From the NCBI RefSeq assembly GCF_000763575.1, contig NZ_CP009170.1, positions 707,501 to 771,500 of the forward strand: a stretch of DNA of 64,000 nt. The letters are read 5' to 3'. Source of the DNA: Thermoanaerobacter kivui. GTDB lineage: Bacteria > Bacillota > Thermoanaerobacteria > Thermoanaerobacterales > Thermoanaerobacteraceae. A program made the position numbers and the translations under genes. This document shows positions 17,975-27,337 of the stretch, one piece after another. Numbering within the stretch: the first letter of the stretch is position 1; the number at the start of each line of letters is the position of its first letter. The notes below the pieces were generated by a model. The model was not told where the DNA came from, ran no database searches, and saw nothing but the letters and a program-made list of their open reading frames with translations.

Positions 17975-19342
17975 TTGAGCAACTATGATCCTTCTCTTCT
18001 GGAACAATGGGACAAACAGTATGTTTGGCATCCTTTTACCCAAATGCAGCAATATCTCCGGGAAAAACCCCTGATCATTGAGCGGGGAGAGGGCAGTTAC
18101 CTGATTGATGTAGAGGGGAACCGCTATTTGGACGGTGTATCCTCCCTTTGGGTTACTGTCCACGGCCATTGTCACCCGGAATTAAACCGAGCCATTAAGG
18201 AACAATTAGATAGCATCGCTCATTCAACCCTCTTAGGTATTGCCAATGTACCGTCTATCTTGTTGGCTAAGAAATTAGTGGAAATTACCCCGCCAGGATT
18301 AAATAAAGTTTTTTACTCTGATAATGGAGCTACAGCGGTGGAAATTGCCCTCAAGATGGCCTTTCAGTATTGGCAACAAAAGGACGGCGGTCGTTATCGT
18401 AGAAAAACCAAGTTTATATCTTTGGTCAATGCTTACCACGGAGACACTATTGGTTCAGTAAGTGTCGGGGGTATACCCCTTTTCCATAACATTTTCAAAC
18501 CACTACTCTTTGAGTGTTTACACGCCCCTGCGCCATATTGTTACCGGTGCCCTTTGAGTTTAGAAAGGGAAAGTTGTAAGATGGCCTGTCTTAATCAGTT
18601 GGAAAGGTTGATGGAAGAGCACTGTGAGGAGGTTGCTGCCCTCATCATTGAGCCTTTAGTCCAAGGGGCGGCGGGCATGATCACTGCTCCGGATGGTTTC
18701 CTTCGCCGGGTGCGGGAATTGTGTTCAAAGTATAACATTCTGCTCATTGCCGACGAGGTAGCAGTAGGTTTTGGCCGTACAGGTCGTCTCTTTGCCTGCG
18801 AGCACGAAGATGTAACTCCCGACTTAATGTGCCTAGCTAAGGGTATTACTGGAGGATATCTTCCCTTAGCTGCTACCTTGGTCACCGATGAGATCTACAG
18901 AACCTTTTTAGGCGAGCCGGAGGAATGTAAGACTTTTTACCATGGACATACCTACACAGGTAATCCCTTAGCCTGCGCTGCGGCTTTGGCCAACATTGAG
19001 CTCTTTGAAAAAACAGACTTGTTAGCCTCTCTCCAATCTAAAATTGAACTTTTACGCCGGGGGCTAAATAAATTCTGGGATTTACCTCATGTAGGAGATA
19101 TCCGTCAACGAGGTATGATGGTAGGTATTGAACTTGTGGTAGATAAAGAGACCAAAGAGCCTTATGACATCAAGGAGCAAATAGGTCACCGAGTTATCTT
19201 GGAGGCTCGTAAGAGAGGGCTCATCATTCGGCCCCTGGATAACATCATTGTTCTCATGCCTGTGTTGTCCATCTCTAAAGAAGAACTAAACCGCGTTCTA
19301 GAGATTGTTTATGAATCTATAGAGGCAGTAACTGGTAAATGA
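17975..19342 (+). CDS. bioA: Adenosylmethionine--8-amino-7-oxononanoate aminotransferase
   Basis: BioA transfers an amino group to 7-keto-8-aminopelargonate using PLP. The protein of 455 residues has [10 protein letters not shown] near 15, [13 protein letters not shown] near 52, [15 protein letters not shown] near 113, [13 protein letters not shown] near 150, and the PLP lysine in [13 protein letters not shown] near 285. The start was set at TTG 17975 because GGAGGTG (17962-17968) lies before it; an in-frame ATG at 17960 overlaps that site. It follows bioD by about 20 bases and precedes bioB by 16. Confidence 0.95.
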   Translation: MSNYDPSLLEQWDKQYVWHPFTQMQQYLREKPLIIERGEGSYLIDVEGNRYLDGVSSLWVTVHGHCHPELNRAIKEQLDSIAHSTLLGIANVPSILLAKKLVEITPPGLNKVFYSDNGATAVEIALKMAFQYWQQKDGGRYRRKTKFISLVNAYHGDTIGSVSVGGIPLFHNIFKPLLFECLHAPAPYCYRCPLSLERESCKMACLNQLERLMEEHCEEVAALIIEPLVQGAAGMITAPDGFLRRVRELCSKYNILLIADEVAVGFGRTGRLFACEHEDVTPDLMCLAKGITGGYLPLAATLVTDEIYRTFLGEPEECKTFYHGHTYTGNPLACAAALANIELFEKTDLLASLQSKIELLRRGLNKFWDLPHVGDIRQRGMMVGIELVVDKETKEPYDIKEQIGHRVILEARKRGLIIRPLDNIIVLMPVLSISKEELNRVLEIVYESIEAVTGK

Positions 19343-19358
19343 GAGGAGGAATGGGTGC

Positions 19359-20342
19359 ATGGAAAAGAATCTGATGTGGAAGAAGATTAAAGAAAAGACT
19401 CTTCAAGGAGAAGGTATATCTCAAGAGGAAGCGTATTACCTGGCTAGCTGGCCAATGGAAAAATTAGGAGAGATTTTTTATCTTTCTCGCCAAGTTCGGG
19501 AACGCTTCGGAGGGAGAAATGTAGAACTATGTGCCATTATCAATGCCCGTTCGGGTTTATGTAGTGAAGATTGCCACTTTTGTGCTCAATCATCACGTTT
19601 TAAAACTGGTGTGGAAGTGTATCCCCTTATTGATGTAGAAAAAGCTTTAGAAAAAGCCCAGCGCATGGAAGCTGCTGGAGTAAAGCGTTTTGCTTTAGTT
19701 ACCAGTGGTAAAGGCATCGGTGAAAGGGATTTTGAAAAGGTATTAGAAATCTACCAGGTTCTAAAAACTAAAACTCGCCTAAAGCTGTGTGCTTCTCTGG
19801 GGATTATTGACGAAGAGAAAGCTCGTCGTTTGAAGGAGGTGGGGGTTACTTCCTACCACCATAACTTAGAAACTGGACGAAGCTATTTTTCTAAGATTTG
19901 TACTACTCATACCTTTGAAGAGAGAGTGGCTACTATTCAAGCCGCCCGGAATGCGGGGCTAAATATATGCTCTGGAGGAATTATTGGATTGGGGGAAATT
20001 ATGGAACATCGACTGGAAATGATTTTTGAGCTAAAGAAGCTGGGAGTGATGTCAGTGCCGGTGAACATTTTGAATCCCATTCCTGGTACACCTCTTGCTA
20101 ATCAGGAACGTCTTTCAATAGAAGAAATTCTCAAAACCTTAATTCTTTTTCGCCTTATTATTCCGAGAGCTGTTTTTCGTTTATGCGGTGGTAGGGAGCG
20201 AGGGTTAGGAGAGAACCAAAAAGAAGCCTTAGTAATGGCTGTAAATGGCTTGATGGTTGGCAATTACCTTACTACTTGGGGCAACAGAATCCAAGAAGAC
20301 TTGGATATGATCGCTGAGGTAGGTTTAAAGGTGTTAGTTTAA
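19359..20342 (+). CDS. bioB: Biotin synthase
   Basis: BioB is the radical SAM enzyme that inserts sulfur into dethiobiotin. The 327-residue protein has the cluster motif GLCSEDCHFCAQS near residue 60 (CxxxCxxC), YHHNLETG near 158, and SGGIIGLGE near 204. The [2Fe-2S] ligands fit the remaining conserved cysteines and the arginine in RLCGGRE. It ends the operon; downstream is only an IS21 remnant, and no clear terminator is seen. Confidence 0.95.
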   Translation: MEKNLMWKKIKEKTLQGEGISQEEAYYLASWPMEKLGEIFYLSRQVRERFGGRNVELCAIINARSGLCSEDCHFCAQSSRFKTGVEVYPLIDVEKALEKAQRMEAAGVKRFALVTSGKGIGERDFEKVLEIYQVLKTKTRLKLCASLGIIDEEKARRLKEVGVTSYHHNLETGRSYFSKICTTHTFEERVATIQAARNAGLNICSGGIIGLGEIMEHRLEMIFELKKLGVMSVPVNILNPIPGTPLANQERLSIEEILKTLILFRLIIPRAVFRLCGGRERGLGENQKEALVMAVNGLMVGNYLTTWGNRIQEDLDMIAEVGLKVLV

Positions 20343-20519
20343 TTTCTCTCTGCAAGAAGGATTAGAAAAAGTTGTTACAAGGAAATCCTGGTAAGTGACC
20401 AACACTCTAATTTGATAAATTTGAAATACAAGGTAATAGTAAAGACTTGTTATAGAAGTGATATATAGAGAGGAGTTTGAATGCAATACAGAAGAATAAA
20501 TAACAGTGTAGTGTTGTAA

Positions 20520-21105
20520 AAGTCAATATATTTTGTACAAAAAGTGGCATATAATTTTGTACAAAAAATGTACTAAGATACATTAGAAGAACTGTTAAAA
20601 TATTCAACTTTTGACTTTAATCTATATGAAGGCCCTTTTATTGATATAACATGCGAATAATGAAGTAATCTATCTGATATTGCGTTAGCTATTGTCGCTG
20701 ATCCAAATACCTCTGCCCTATCATTACTTGGTAGCGGAGATAGATACTCCTTTTCTTTTTCCTTCCAATCTACCTGGGTTTGTTTCCCAGCAGGAGTTTC
20801 AAATCTTGGATGACCACTTGCCTTTTTAGTAGGTTTCAGTCCCTTTCTCTTTACATATTTGTTGAAATTAGAATATGTTCCAATATCATAATTTTTAGAA
20901 ACAAAGTATTCGTATACTCCCTTTACCGTAACCCCCTTTATCTCAAGCTTTGCTTTTATTTCATCATAATATTTATCTAATTTGCTTGCTTATTTCTTGT
21001 TTTTGGTTTGCCTTCATATCCTTCATAATACTTTTTAACAAAATAATTATTTACTTCCTACTTGATTTATGCCATATTATTTATTTATCGAAAATTATTT
21101 TCTAC
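20520..21105 (-). mobile_element. IS21-family remnant: istA N-terminal part fused to istB C-terminal part
   Basis: On the minus strand from about 21060 to 20573 the sequence encodes KYYEGYEGKPKTRNK, then after a one-base frame break LDKYYDEIKAKLEIKG and GHPRFETPAGKQTQVDWKE, which are IstA-like. It then passes directly into IANAISDRLLHYSHVISIKG, the C-terminus of the IstB ATPase. The catalytic core of IstA and most of IstB are deleted. The end carries two copies of TTTTGTACAAAAA (near 20530 and 20555), the multiple terminal repeats of IS21 elements. No function is expected. The 230 bases between bioB and this remnant hold nothing recognisable. Confidence 0.75.
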
Positions 21106-21167
21106 ATTCAAGCAGGATTTTTAAAATTTATAAAGAATATATAATGTATAGATAGGTGGTGTTGGGT

Positions 21168-21659
21168 ATGGGAGAAAATGGGAATGTTTTAATTAAAGAC
21201 TTAGAGAAAAAAGATAAAAAGATATTTTCTTTTTGGCTTCAAGATGTAAATGTAGTTAAGTTTTTGATTGATTTGTTTAAAATATCCCGAGAGAAAGACA
21301 ATGTTTTAAATATACCATTTGGGAAAAACAGAAAGATGTTTGTGTTAGAAACCAAGGAAGGTTTTAAATTGGGATTTTGTGTGCTTTACGATATTGATTG
21401 GCAACAGAAGAAATGCAGTATGTATATTTATATTGAAAAAGGAGAAAATGTCAATCTTGAGACTGCTCAAGAAATAATCAATTCTCTGTTAAAAAAAACT
21501 GTTTTGAAGTACAATTTAAAGGATATTGAAGTTCATACAAAAGATGACGTTTTAGCTAAATGCTTTAACAATGTGGCGGACTTTAAAAAAGGAGAAGATG
21601 GATATAGCTTTAGAATAGCTTTAGATGAAATAAAACTTCCTGTAAATATGGCCCAATAG
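21168..21659 (+). CDS. Unrecognised soluble protein, possibly GNAT-like
   Basis: A soluble protein of 163 residues. The central part (MFVLETKEGFKLGFCVLYDI followed by KKCSMYIYIEKGEN) has the alternating pattern of beta-strands 2-4 of GNAT acetyltransferases, but the acetyl-CoA loop (Q/RxxGxG/A) is not evident, so the assignment is weak. ATG 21168 was chosen because AGGTGG lies eight bases upstream; GTG at 21156 overlaps that site. It is 65 bases upstream of pgsA on the same strand. Confidence 0.55.
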   Translation: MGENGNVLIKDLEKKDKKIFSFWLQDVNVVKFLIDLFKISREKDNVLNIPFGKNRKMFVLETKEGFKLGFCVLYDIDWQQKKCSMYIYIEKGENVNLETAQEIINSLLKKTVLKYNLKDIEVHTKDDVLAKCFNNVADFKKGEDGYSFRIALDEIKLPVNMAQ

Positions 21660-21724
21660 GGCCTTTTGATTTTGCGTTTTTTGTATTATAATTTATATTA
21701 AATTTGGCAGGTAGAGGTGTTTAG

Positions 21725-22240
21725 ATGAATATACCAAATTTTCTTACACTGGTTAGATTTTTTCTTATACCGCTTTTTGTATACACTTTTTTTTATGTGC
21801 CTAATGGCAATACATATGCTGTGGCGATTTTTATATTGTCAGGAATTACAGACATTTTAGACGGATATATAGCGAGGCATTACAATCAAATAACTAAGAT
21901 TGGGACTTTGCTTGACCCTCTTGTGGACAAACTTATGATACTTACTGTTCTCACGAGTCTGTGGTTTAAGGATATAATTCCTTTTTTCATCATTTTTATT
22001 TTGATGATAAAAGAGCTGTCAATGATAATAGGGGCGGCAATACTTTATAAAAAACAAGAAGTTGCCATCCCTGCTAATAAATACGGCAAGGCTGCAACAG
22101 CTTTCTTTTATGTTGCTATAATTTTTTCAATCTTTGAATGGCCCTATGGATTTACCTTGATGATTATAGCACTGCTGTTAGCTATTTTAGCCTTTTTTAT
22201 CTATGCTTTTGAATTTTATAAAAGGAGCAGAAAAAATTAA
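21725..22240 (+). CDS. pgsA: CDP-diacylglycerol--glycerol-3-phosphate 3-phosphatidyltransferase
   Basis: The enzyme makes phosphatidylglycerol phosphate at the membrane. The 171-residue protein has the CDP-alcohol phosphotransferase motif DGYIARHYNQITKIGTLLDP with DxxD continuing to LVDK (residues about 44-69), preceded by PNFLTLVRFFLIP, and four or five membrane segments. The length is standard. A homologue in another branch of the family (for example cardiolipin or PS synthase) is less likely given size and motif. Confidence 0.9.
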   Translation: MNIPNFLTLVRFFLIPLFVYTFFYVPNGNTYAVAIFILSGITDILDGYIARHYNQITKIGTLLDPLVDKLMILTVLTSLWFKDIIPFFIIFILMIKELSMIIGAAILYKKQEVAIPANKYGKAATAFFYVAIIFSIFEWPYGFTLMIIALLLAILAFFIYAFEFYKRSRKN

Positions 22241-22299
22241 ACTTTTTATGGGAAAAAGTCGATATAAAAATAATATAACACATTTGGGGGGAGATACAT

Positions 22300-23095
22300 T
22301 GAAAAAAGCTATAAAATTCAAAAAAAGACGTGATATAGATGCACTACTAAACCTAAAAAAACAGGTAAGACTCTCAAGCTTACAAACAAAATTGAGTTTA
22401 ATGATTATAATTATTGTGATTTCATCTTTAGCATTGAGTGGGTACATATTTTAGATTTTCTTCTAAGGAAATCACTAATGCAACTTTGTCTAATATGGCT
22501 AATAGGGTTGGTTCAGTAAATAAAGAGTTAGCTCTTTATTTAGAAGGAGTTGCCAATAAACTCAATTATTTCGCAAAAGATGATTCTAATTTGATGATTA
22601 AAGGAAATACAGGAGAAGAAACAGCTGACCGCATAAATAACGTGCTCATTAAATTAAAAAATATGACTCCAGATGACGCTTTGATTTATTATGGGACAGC
22701 TGATAAGAAGATTTTCACATTTCCTCACGTGGATTTAAACCCTGATTTTGATCCCATTATGCAGTCGGCAGATAAAAGTATTGAGAAGCAAAAATCAAGC
22801 TGTAAAGGATACGCAAAATGCTTTTGGCGAATTTGAGAATTTTATAAACAGCATTTCTGAAATGATAAATAACATAAATTCCTTAATGAATAGCATGGAA
22901 AAGGAGAAAAACGAGATTGTTCAGTCGATGGAAAACATCTCTGGAATTTCAGAAGAAACGGCGGCTTCTACTGAGGAAGTAAGTGCTTCTACGGAAGAGC
23001 AGCTTTCAGCTGTGGAAGAACTTAAAGAATCTGCAAAGAATTTAGAAGAAGTGGCTTTAAAATTAGATGAAGCTGTGAAGATTTTTAAAATTTAA
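22300..23095 (+). pseudogene. Methyl-accepting chemotaxis protein, frameshifted and internally deleted
   Basis: The first part starts at TTG 22300 after GGGGGGAG and has a membrane segment (LMIIIIVISSLALSGYIF), but stops at 22454. A second frame continues as RFSSKEITNATLSNMANRVG and a periplasmic-type sensor segment to about 22800. A third frame gives the receptor C-terminus (ISEETAASTEEVSASTEEQL). The HAMP domain and most of the signalling helices, including the CheA/CheW tip, are missing between the last two parts. Two frame changes plus the deletion make it a clear pseudogene. Confidence 0.88.
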
Positions 23096-23103
23096 GATTT
23101 AGG

Positions 23104-23142
23104 AGCGCTTAGAAGCTTTTAAGCTTTTAAGCGCTTTTTTAT
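23104..23142 (+). terminator. Terminator after the MCP pseudogene
   Basis: AGCGCTTA (23104-23111) pairs with TAAGCGCT (23128-23135), with further A/T pairs inside, followed by a run of six T. Confidence 0.75.
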
Positions 23143-23190
23143 GCTTAATTTTGTTTATAACATCTTGTATGATAAAATAGTTTATGCGTA

Positions 23191-24054
23191 ATGGAGTCTC
23201 TATACCATAGGGGGGTGTTAATTATAAATACCAAGGATAAATTGCAAAAGTTAAAAGACTATATACATAATTTGGATAACGCATTGATTGCTTTTTCTGG
23301 AGGGGTAGATAGTACTTTTTTGGCTAAAATAAGTTACGATGTCTTAGGAGATAGGGTATTGGCTGTTACTGCTACTTTTCCAATGTATTCTAAAAGCGAA
23401 TTAAAAGAAGCTATAGACATTGCTAAAAAAATAGGAATTCCCCACTTGGTTGTGGAGTTTAATGATATTCTTGAAATAGAAGAATTTAAAAAAAATCCTT
23501 TAAATAGGTGCTATATATGTAAATCCAATTTATTTTCGAAATTTAAAGCTATTGCTAAAGATAGAGGCCTAAATTACGTTTTGGAAGGGACAAATGCTGA
23601 TGATGTGTCTGATTTTAGGCCGGGAAGAAGGGTTTTAAAAGAATTGGGAATTTTGAGCCCTTTGCTGGAATGTGGTATAAAGAAAGAAGAAATAAGAATT
23701 TTGTCAAAAGAGATGAATCTTCCAACTTGGGATAAGCCTTCTTACGCTTGTCTTGCTTCCAGAATTCCTTATGGTGAAGAGATAACTTATGATAAGCTTT
23801 CTATGATAGAAAAAGCAGAAGAGGGTTTGAGAGATTTAGGTTTTTCAGGATTTAGAGTGAGATACCATGGAGATGTTGCAAGGATTGAACTTCCAAAAGA
23901 GCAGATGGATGCAATATTTGAAAAGAGTGTAAGGGAGGAAATTGTAAAGAGGCTTAAAAATGCTGGGTTTAAGTATGTAGCACTGGATTTAGAAGGATAC
24001 AGAACTGGTAGCTTAAATGAACCGCATGTGAGGGTGGTAAAAGATGTACAGTGA
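23191..24054 (+). CDS. larE: LarE, ATP-dependent sacrificial sulfur transferase
   Basis: LarE adds sulfur to the nickel-pincer nucleotide precursor in several clostridial and lactobacillar cofactor pathways. The protein has the PP-loop SGGVDSTFLAK near residue 37, NPLNRCYICKSNLF with cysteines near 105, and CLASRIPYGEEIT near 190. The start is doubtful: ATG 23191 has no ribosome site, while GGGGGGTG at 23210-23217 stands six bases before ATA 23224 and three before ATT 23221, so the real protein may begin with INTKDKLQKLK. It overlaps larB by 11 bases. No larA (the lactate racemase apoenzyme) is in the window. Confidence 0.92.
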   Translation: MESLYHRGVLIINTKDKLQKLKDYIHNLDNALIAFSGGVDSTFLAKISYDVLGDRVLAVTATFPMYSKSELKEAIDIAKKIGIPHLVVEFNDILEIEEFKKNPLNRCYICKSNLFSKFKAIAKDRGLNYVLEGTNADDVSDFRPGRRVLKELGILSPLLECGIKKEEIRILSKEMNLPTWDKPSYACLASRIPYGEEITYDKLSMIEKAEEGLRDLGFSGFRVRYHGDVARIELPKEQMDAIFEKSVREEIVKRLKNAGFKYVALDLEGYRTGSLNEPHVRVVKDVQ

Positions 24055-24805
24055 GAAAATATTACAAGTTTTAACACAGTTTAAACAAAATAAAATAACA
24101 ACAGAAGAAGCATTGGAGGCTTTAAGAAAGCTCCCTTATGAGGATTTGGGTTTTGCAAAAATCGATTATCACAGGGAGATAAGAAAGGGATTTCCTGAAG
24201 TAATTTTTTGTGGGGGAAAGACTCCACAGCAAGTCAAAGAAATCGCTTTTAATATGTACAAAAATGGGAGCGATGTTTTAGGGACAAGAGCTTCCCACGA
24301 GCATTTTGAGGCGGTAAGAGAACTTTTAGAAAAAGCAGTGTATTATGAGACAGCGAGAATTATTTCTATAAGAAATACTCCTCCTAGAAAGACAAAGGGG
24401 ATAATTGGAGTGGTGGCTGCCGGCACTTCTGATTTAGCGGTTGCTGAAGAAGCTGCAGTTACTGCAGAGCTCATGGGCAATACCGTAAAAAGGTTTTACG
24501 ATGTAGGAGTTGCAGGTTTGCACAGGCTTTTGGATAAGATTGAGGAGATTAGGGAATGCCGCGTGATAATCGCAATTGCTGGCATGGAAGGGGCACTTCC
24601 TACTGTGTTAGGAGGTTTAGTGGGCTCCCCCATAATTGCTGTACCTACCAGCGTGGGATACGGTGCAAATTTTCACGGTTTGTCCGCTCTTTTGGCTATG
24701 CTTAACTCCTGCGCCAGTGGAGTGAGTGTTGTAAATATTGACAACGGTTTTGGAGCGGCGTATTCTGCCAGTTTGATAAATAAAATAGGGGAGGAAGGAA
24801 AGTGA
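24044..24805 (+). CDS. larB: LarB, nicotinate adenine dinucleotide carboxylase/hydrolase
   Basis: LarB carboxylates NaAD and releases AMP as the first step of nickel-pincer cofactor synthesis. The 253-residue protein has an N-terminal helical region and then the PurE-like domain: GVVAAGTSDLAVAEEAAVTAE near 125, IAIAGMEGALPTVLGGLV near 177, and PTSVGYGANFHGLSALL near 203. It starts inside larE and ends with ATGA-type overlap into larC, so larE-larB-larC form one operon. Confidence 0.93.
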   Translation: MYSEKILQVLTQFKQNKITTEEALEALRKLPYEDLGFAKIDYHREIRKGFPEVIFCGGKTPQQVKEIAFNMYKNGSDVLGTRASHEHFEAVRELLEKAVYYETARIISIRNTPPRKTKGIIGVVAAGTSDLAVAEEAAVTAELMGNTVKRFYDVGVAGLHRLLDKIEEIRECRVIIAIAGMEGALPTVLGGLVGSPIIAVPTSVGYGANFHGLSALLAMLNSCASGVSVVNIDNGFGAAYSASLINKIGEEGK

Positions 24806-25979
24806 AAGTAGTGTATTTTGATTGTTTTGCAGGAATTTCTGGCGATATGACTATTGCTTCACTATTATCTCATGTTGATGTTGGGGAATTTAAAGATAGA
24901 TTAAAAGGAGTAGCTTTAACTAATTTTGATGTAGAAATAGGAGAAACACAGAAAAAAAGCATTAGTGCCAAGACATTTAAAGTGATATACGATGAGACCC
25001 ATCACTATCATCACAGACATATGAAAGACATAAGAGAGATTATTGAAAAGAGCGACTTGGAAGATGAAGTAAAGAGGATGAGCATTGAAATGTTTGAAAA
25101 TCTGGCAAAAGCAGAGGCAAAAGTGCATGGAAAATCTCCCGAAGAAGTGCATTTTCATGAGGTTGGAGTGGTAGACTCTATAGTGGATATAATAGGTACG
25201 GCGATACTTATAAACATGATAAAACCGGAGAGAATTATTTCTTCGCCGATTCCGATAAGTTCGGGATTTGTAATGAGCCAGCACGGTCTTATGCCTGTAC
25301 CTGCTCCAGCGACAGCAGAGCTTTTAAAGGGAATACCTGTGTATCAAAGCGATGTAAAAGGTGAAATTGTGACTCCAACAGGTGCTGCTATTGTAAAAAC
25401 TTTGGCAAATGAATTTGGCGGTATGCCCGATATGACGATAAATTCTGTTGGATATGGTGCTGGTACAAAGGATTTAGAGATACCAAATGTTTTGAGGACG
25501 TATGTAGGAGAGGAAGAAGTAAAAAAAAACCTGAGACATTGATGGTTTTGGAGACAAATATAGATGACATGAATCCAGAGTTTTATCAGTATTTGTTTGA
25601 ACTGCTTTTTAAAAATGGAGCATTAGACGTGTTTTTGACTCCTATTATAATGAAAAAGCAAAGGCCGGGAACACTCCTGACTGTAATTTGTGAAAATGAA
25701 AATGCAGATAAATTAAAAGAGATAATATTTAGAGAAACTTCTACTTTTGGCATAAGATACTACGAAGCTTTAAGGCACAAGCTTGATAGAGATTTTTCAG
25801 TTGTGGATACTCCTTACGGGAAGATAAGAGTGAAAAAAGGCTATTTAAATGAAAAACTTATTAAGGCGTATCCTGAGTATGAGGATGTTAAAGCTATTGC
25901 TGAAAAGACTGGAATTTCAATTAGCGATATTTATAGAAATGTGATAAGACATATTGATTTGCTATTTTTTAAAGATTGA
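24802..25979 (+). CDS. larC: LarC, nickel insertion protein, encoded in two frames
   Basis: LarC inserts nickel into the pincer cofactor at the expense of CTP. The first frame (24802-25542, 246 codons) has YFDCFAGISGDMTIASLL, the HHYHHRHMKD histidine-rich metal region, EVHFHEVGVVDSIVDIIG and SPIPISSGFV. The second frame (25539-25979) gives NIDDMNPEFYQYLFELLF and the C-terminal domain. At 25521-25529 there is a run of nine A; a -1 shift there turns VKKN-stop into a continuous KKPETLMVLETN. Lactobacillus LarC is likewise made through a programmed frameshift (family knowledge), so this may be functional rather than a mutation. Confidence 0.88.
25521..25529 (+). other. A9 slippery run at the larC1/larC2 junction
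   Basis: Nine A residues read as GTA AAA AAA AAC in the first frame. Slipping back one base gives AAA CCT GAG ACA, which continues without stop into the LarC C-terminal domain. The first frame stops 13 bases later at 25540-25542. Confidence 0.75.
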
Positions 25980-25999
25980 AAGCGGGGTTAACCCGCTTT
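25979..25999. terminator. Bidirectional terminator between larC and the histidine kinase gene
   Basis: AAAGCGGG (25979-25986) and CCCGCTTT (25992-25999) pair around a five-base loop. It includes the end of both convergent genes. Confidence 0.85.
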
Positions 26000-27337
26000 T
26001 AATGTGAAATAAAAAGTGGTGCCTACTCCTTCTTGACTTTCTATTCCATATTTGCTGCCGTGCAATGTCAATATTTCTTTTACTATTGCAAGGCCAAGGC
26101 CTGTTCCTGATTTGTTTCCTTTGTAATATCTGTCAAATATGTGTTCCAAATCTTTTTGAGGGATGCCGCATCCTGTATCTGATATTTTAATTAAAACATT
26201 TTTATCCTGTGGTATTGCCTCTATTGAAAGAGTTCCTTTTTTTGTCATGCTCGCTATAGCGTTGCTTATTATATTTATAATGGCTCGCTTTATCATTTCT
26301 CTATCTGCCATTACTTTGAGTTTGAGATTGTTCACTTTTACATTGATATTTTTTTCCAAAATTTGAATTTCAAATATGTCTAAAATCTCAGAAATCAGTT
26401 TTTCTAAATCTATATTTTCTTCTTTTATCTCTACCATTCCTGACTGAAGTTTAGAAAGTTCTAATACATCGTCTACTAATTTAGACATTCTTTCTGTCTC
26501 TTTGATCATCGTATTTAAGTATTTTTCTCGCTTTTCTTTGTCATCTCCATAGTAGTCCAAAAGCATTTCAGAATATCCCCGTATAAGGCCAAGAGGTGTT
26601 TTTAAGTCATGGCTTATGTTTGCAATCAAATCTTTTCTGAATTTATCTGTAATAGACAGCTGCTTTACCATTGTGTTCATAGATTTTGCAAGGTCTCCTA
26701 ATTCATCTTCTTCTTTGTAATTTATTTTGACATCTAAATTTCCAGAAGCGATTTGGTGAGCAGCGTTTTTTAGTATTTGTATGGGTCGAGTAAATTTTTT
26801 TGACATATAGACGGATATAGATAATATGGCAATTAGTGTGATGACAAAAATCCACCAAAAAACTTGCTTAAAAAGATTGACAGAATCGTTTATAGCGGCG
26901 ATAGGAATGCTCATTATTAAAGTAGCGGGTTTTCCGTTATATAAAAAAGGTCTTATGATTGAAAGGTATTCTATGTGCAAAAAAGGGTGTTCATATTTTA
27001 CCACTTTTACGCTGTCGCTGGGGCGCAAAAGTGCTTCAGGGATTCCGAAACCTCTGCCGTATCCTCTATTTCCAGCTATTATTATGTTGTTTTCAGAAAT
27101 GGCAATGACTCGAGCATTTGACTTGTCAATGAGTTCACTCATTAGTCTTTCGTCATTATTGTTTATTGCTTCAACGATTTTTTCACTGTAACTTTTAAGC
27201 TGGTTTATTTTGTAATAAGAGTATATCTTATTAATAAAAACTACCTGTGTCAACCAAAACAGTGATAATATGATGCCTCCAATCAAAAGATAAGAGATAA
27301 AAAGTTTCTTTTGTATTCCCTTCAATTTATTCACCAT
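25988..27337 (-). CDS. Sensor histidine kinase
   Basis: A 449-residue membrane kinase. It has a first membrane segment at about 13-32, an extracytoplasmic sensor domain of about 130 residues without recognised fold, a second membrane segment near 163-182, HAMP to about 235, the H-box SHDLKTPLGLIRGYSEM near 246, the N-box NIISNAIASM, DTGCGIPQKD and GTGLGLAIVK. It would autophosphorylate and pass phosphate to the response regulator encoded just upstream; the two genes overlap by 11 bases. The signal is unknown. Divergent neighbours encode secreted proteins, hinting at an envelope-related stimulus. Confidence 0.94.
   Translation of the reverse strand: MVNKLKGIQKKLFISYLLIGGIILSLFWLTQVVFINKIYSYYKINQLKSYSEKIVEAINNNDERLMSELIDKSNARVIAISENNIIIAGNRGYGRGFGIPEALLRPSDSVKVVKYEHPFLHIEYLSIIRPFLYNGKPATLIMSIPIAAINDSVNLFKQVFWWIFVITLIAILSISVYMSKKFTRPIQILKNAAHQIASGNLDVKINYKEEDELGDLAKSMNTMVKQLSITDKFRKDLIANISHDLKTPLGLIRGYSEMLLDYYGDDKEKREKYLNTMIKETERMSKLVDDVLELSKLQSGMVEIKEENIDLEKLISEILDIFEIQILEKNINVKVNNLKLKVMADREMIKRAIINIISNAIASMTKKGTLSIEAIPQDKNVLIKISDTGCGIPQKDLEHIFDRYYKGNKSGTGLGLAIVKEILTLHGSKYGIESQEGVGTTFYFTLKAG

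Noticed and set aside
20407-20980. Small hydrophobic open frames downstream of bioB on either strand
   Set aside because: They coincide with the IS21 remnant or with AT-rich sequence without ribosome sites.
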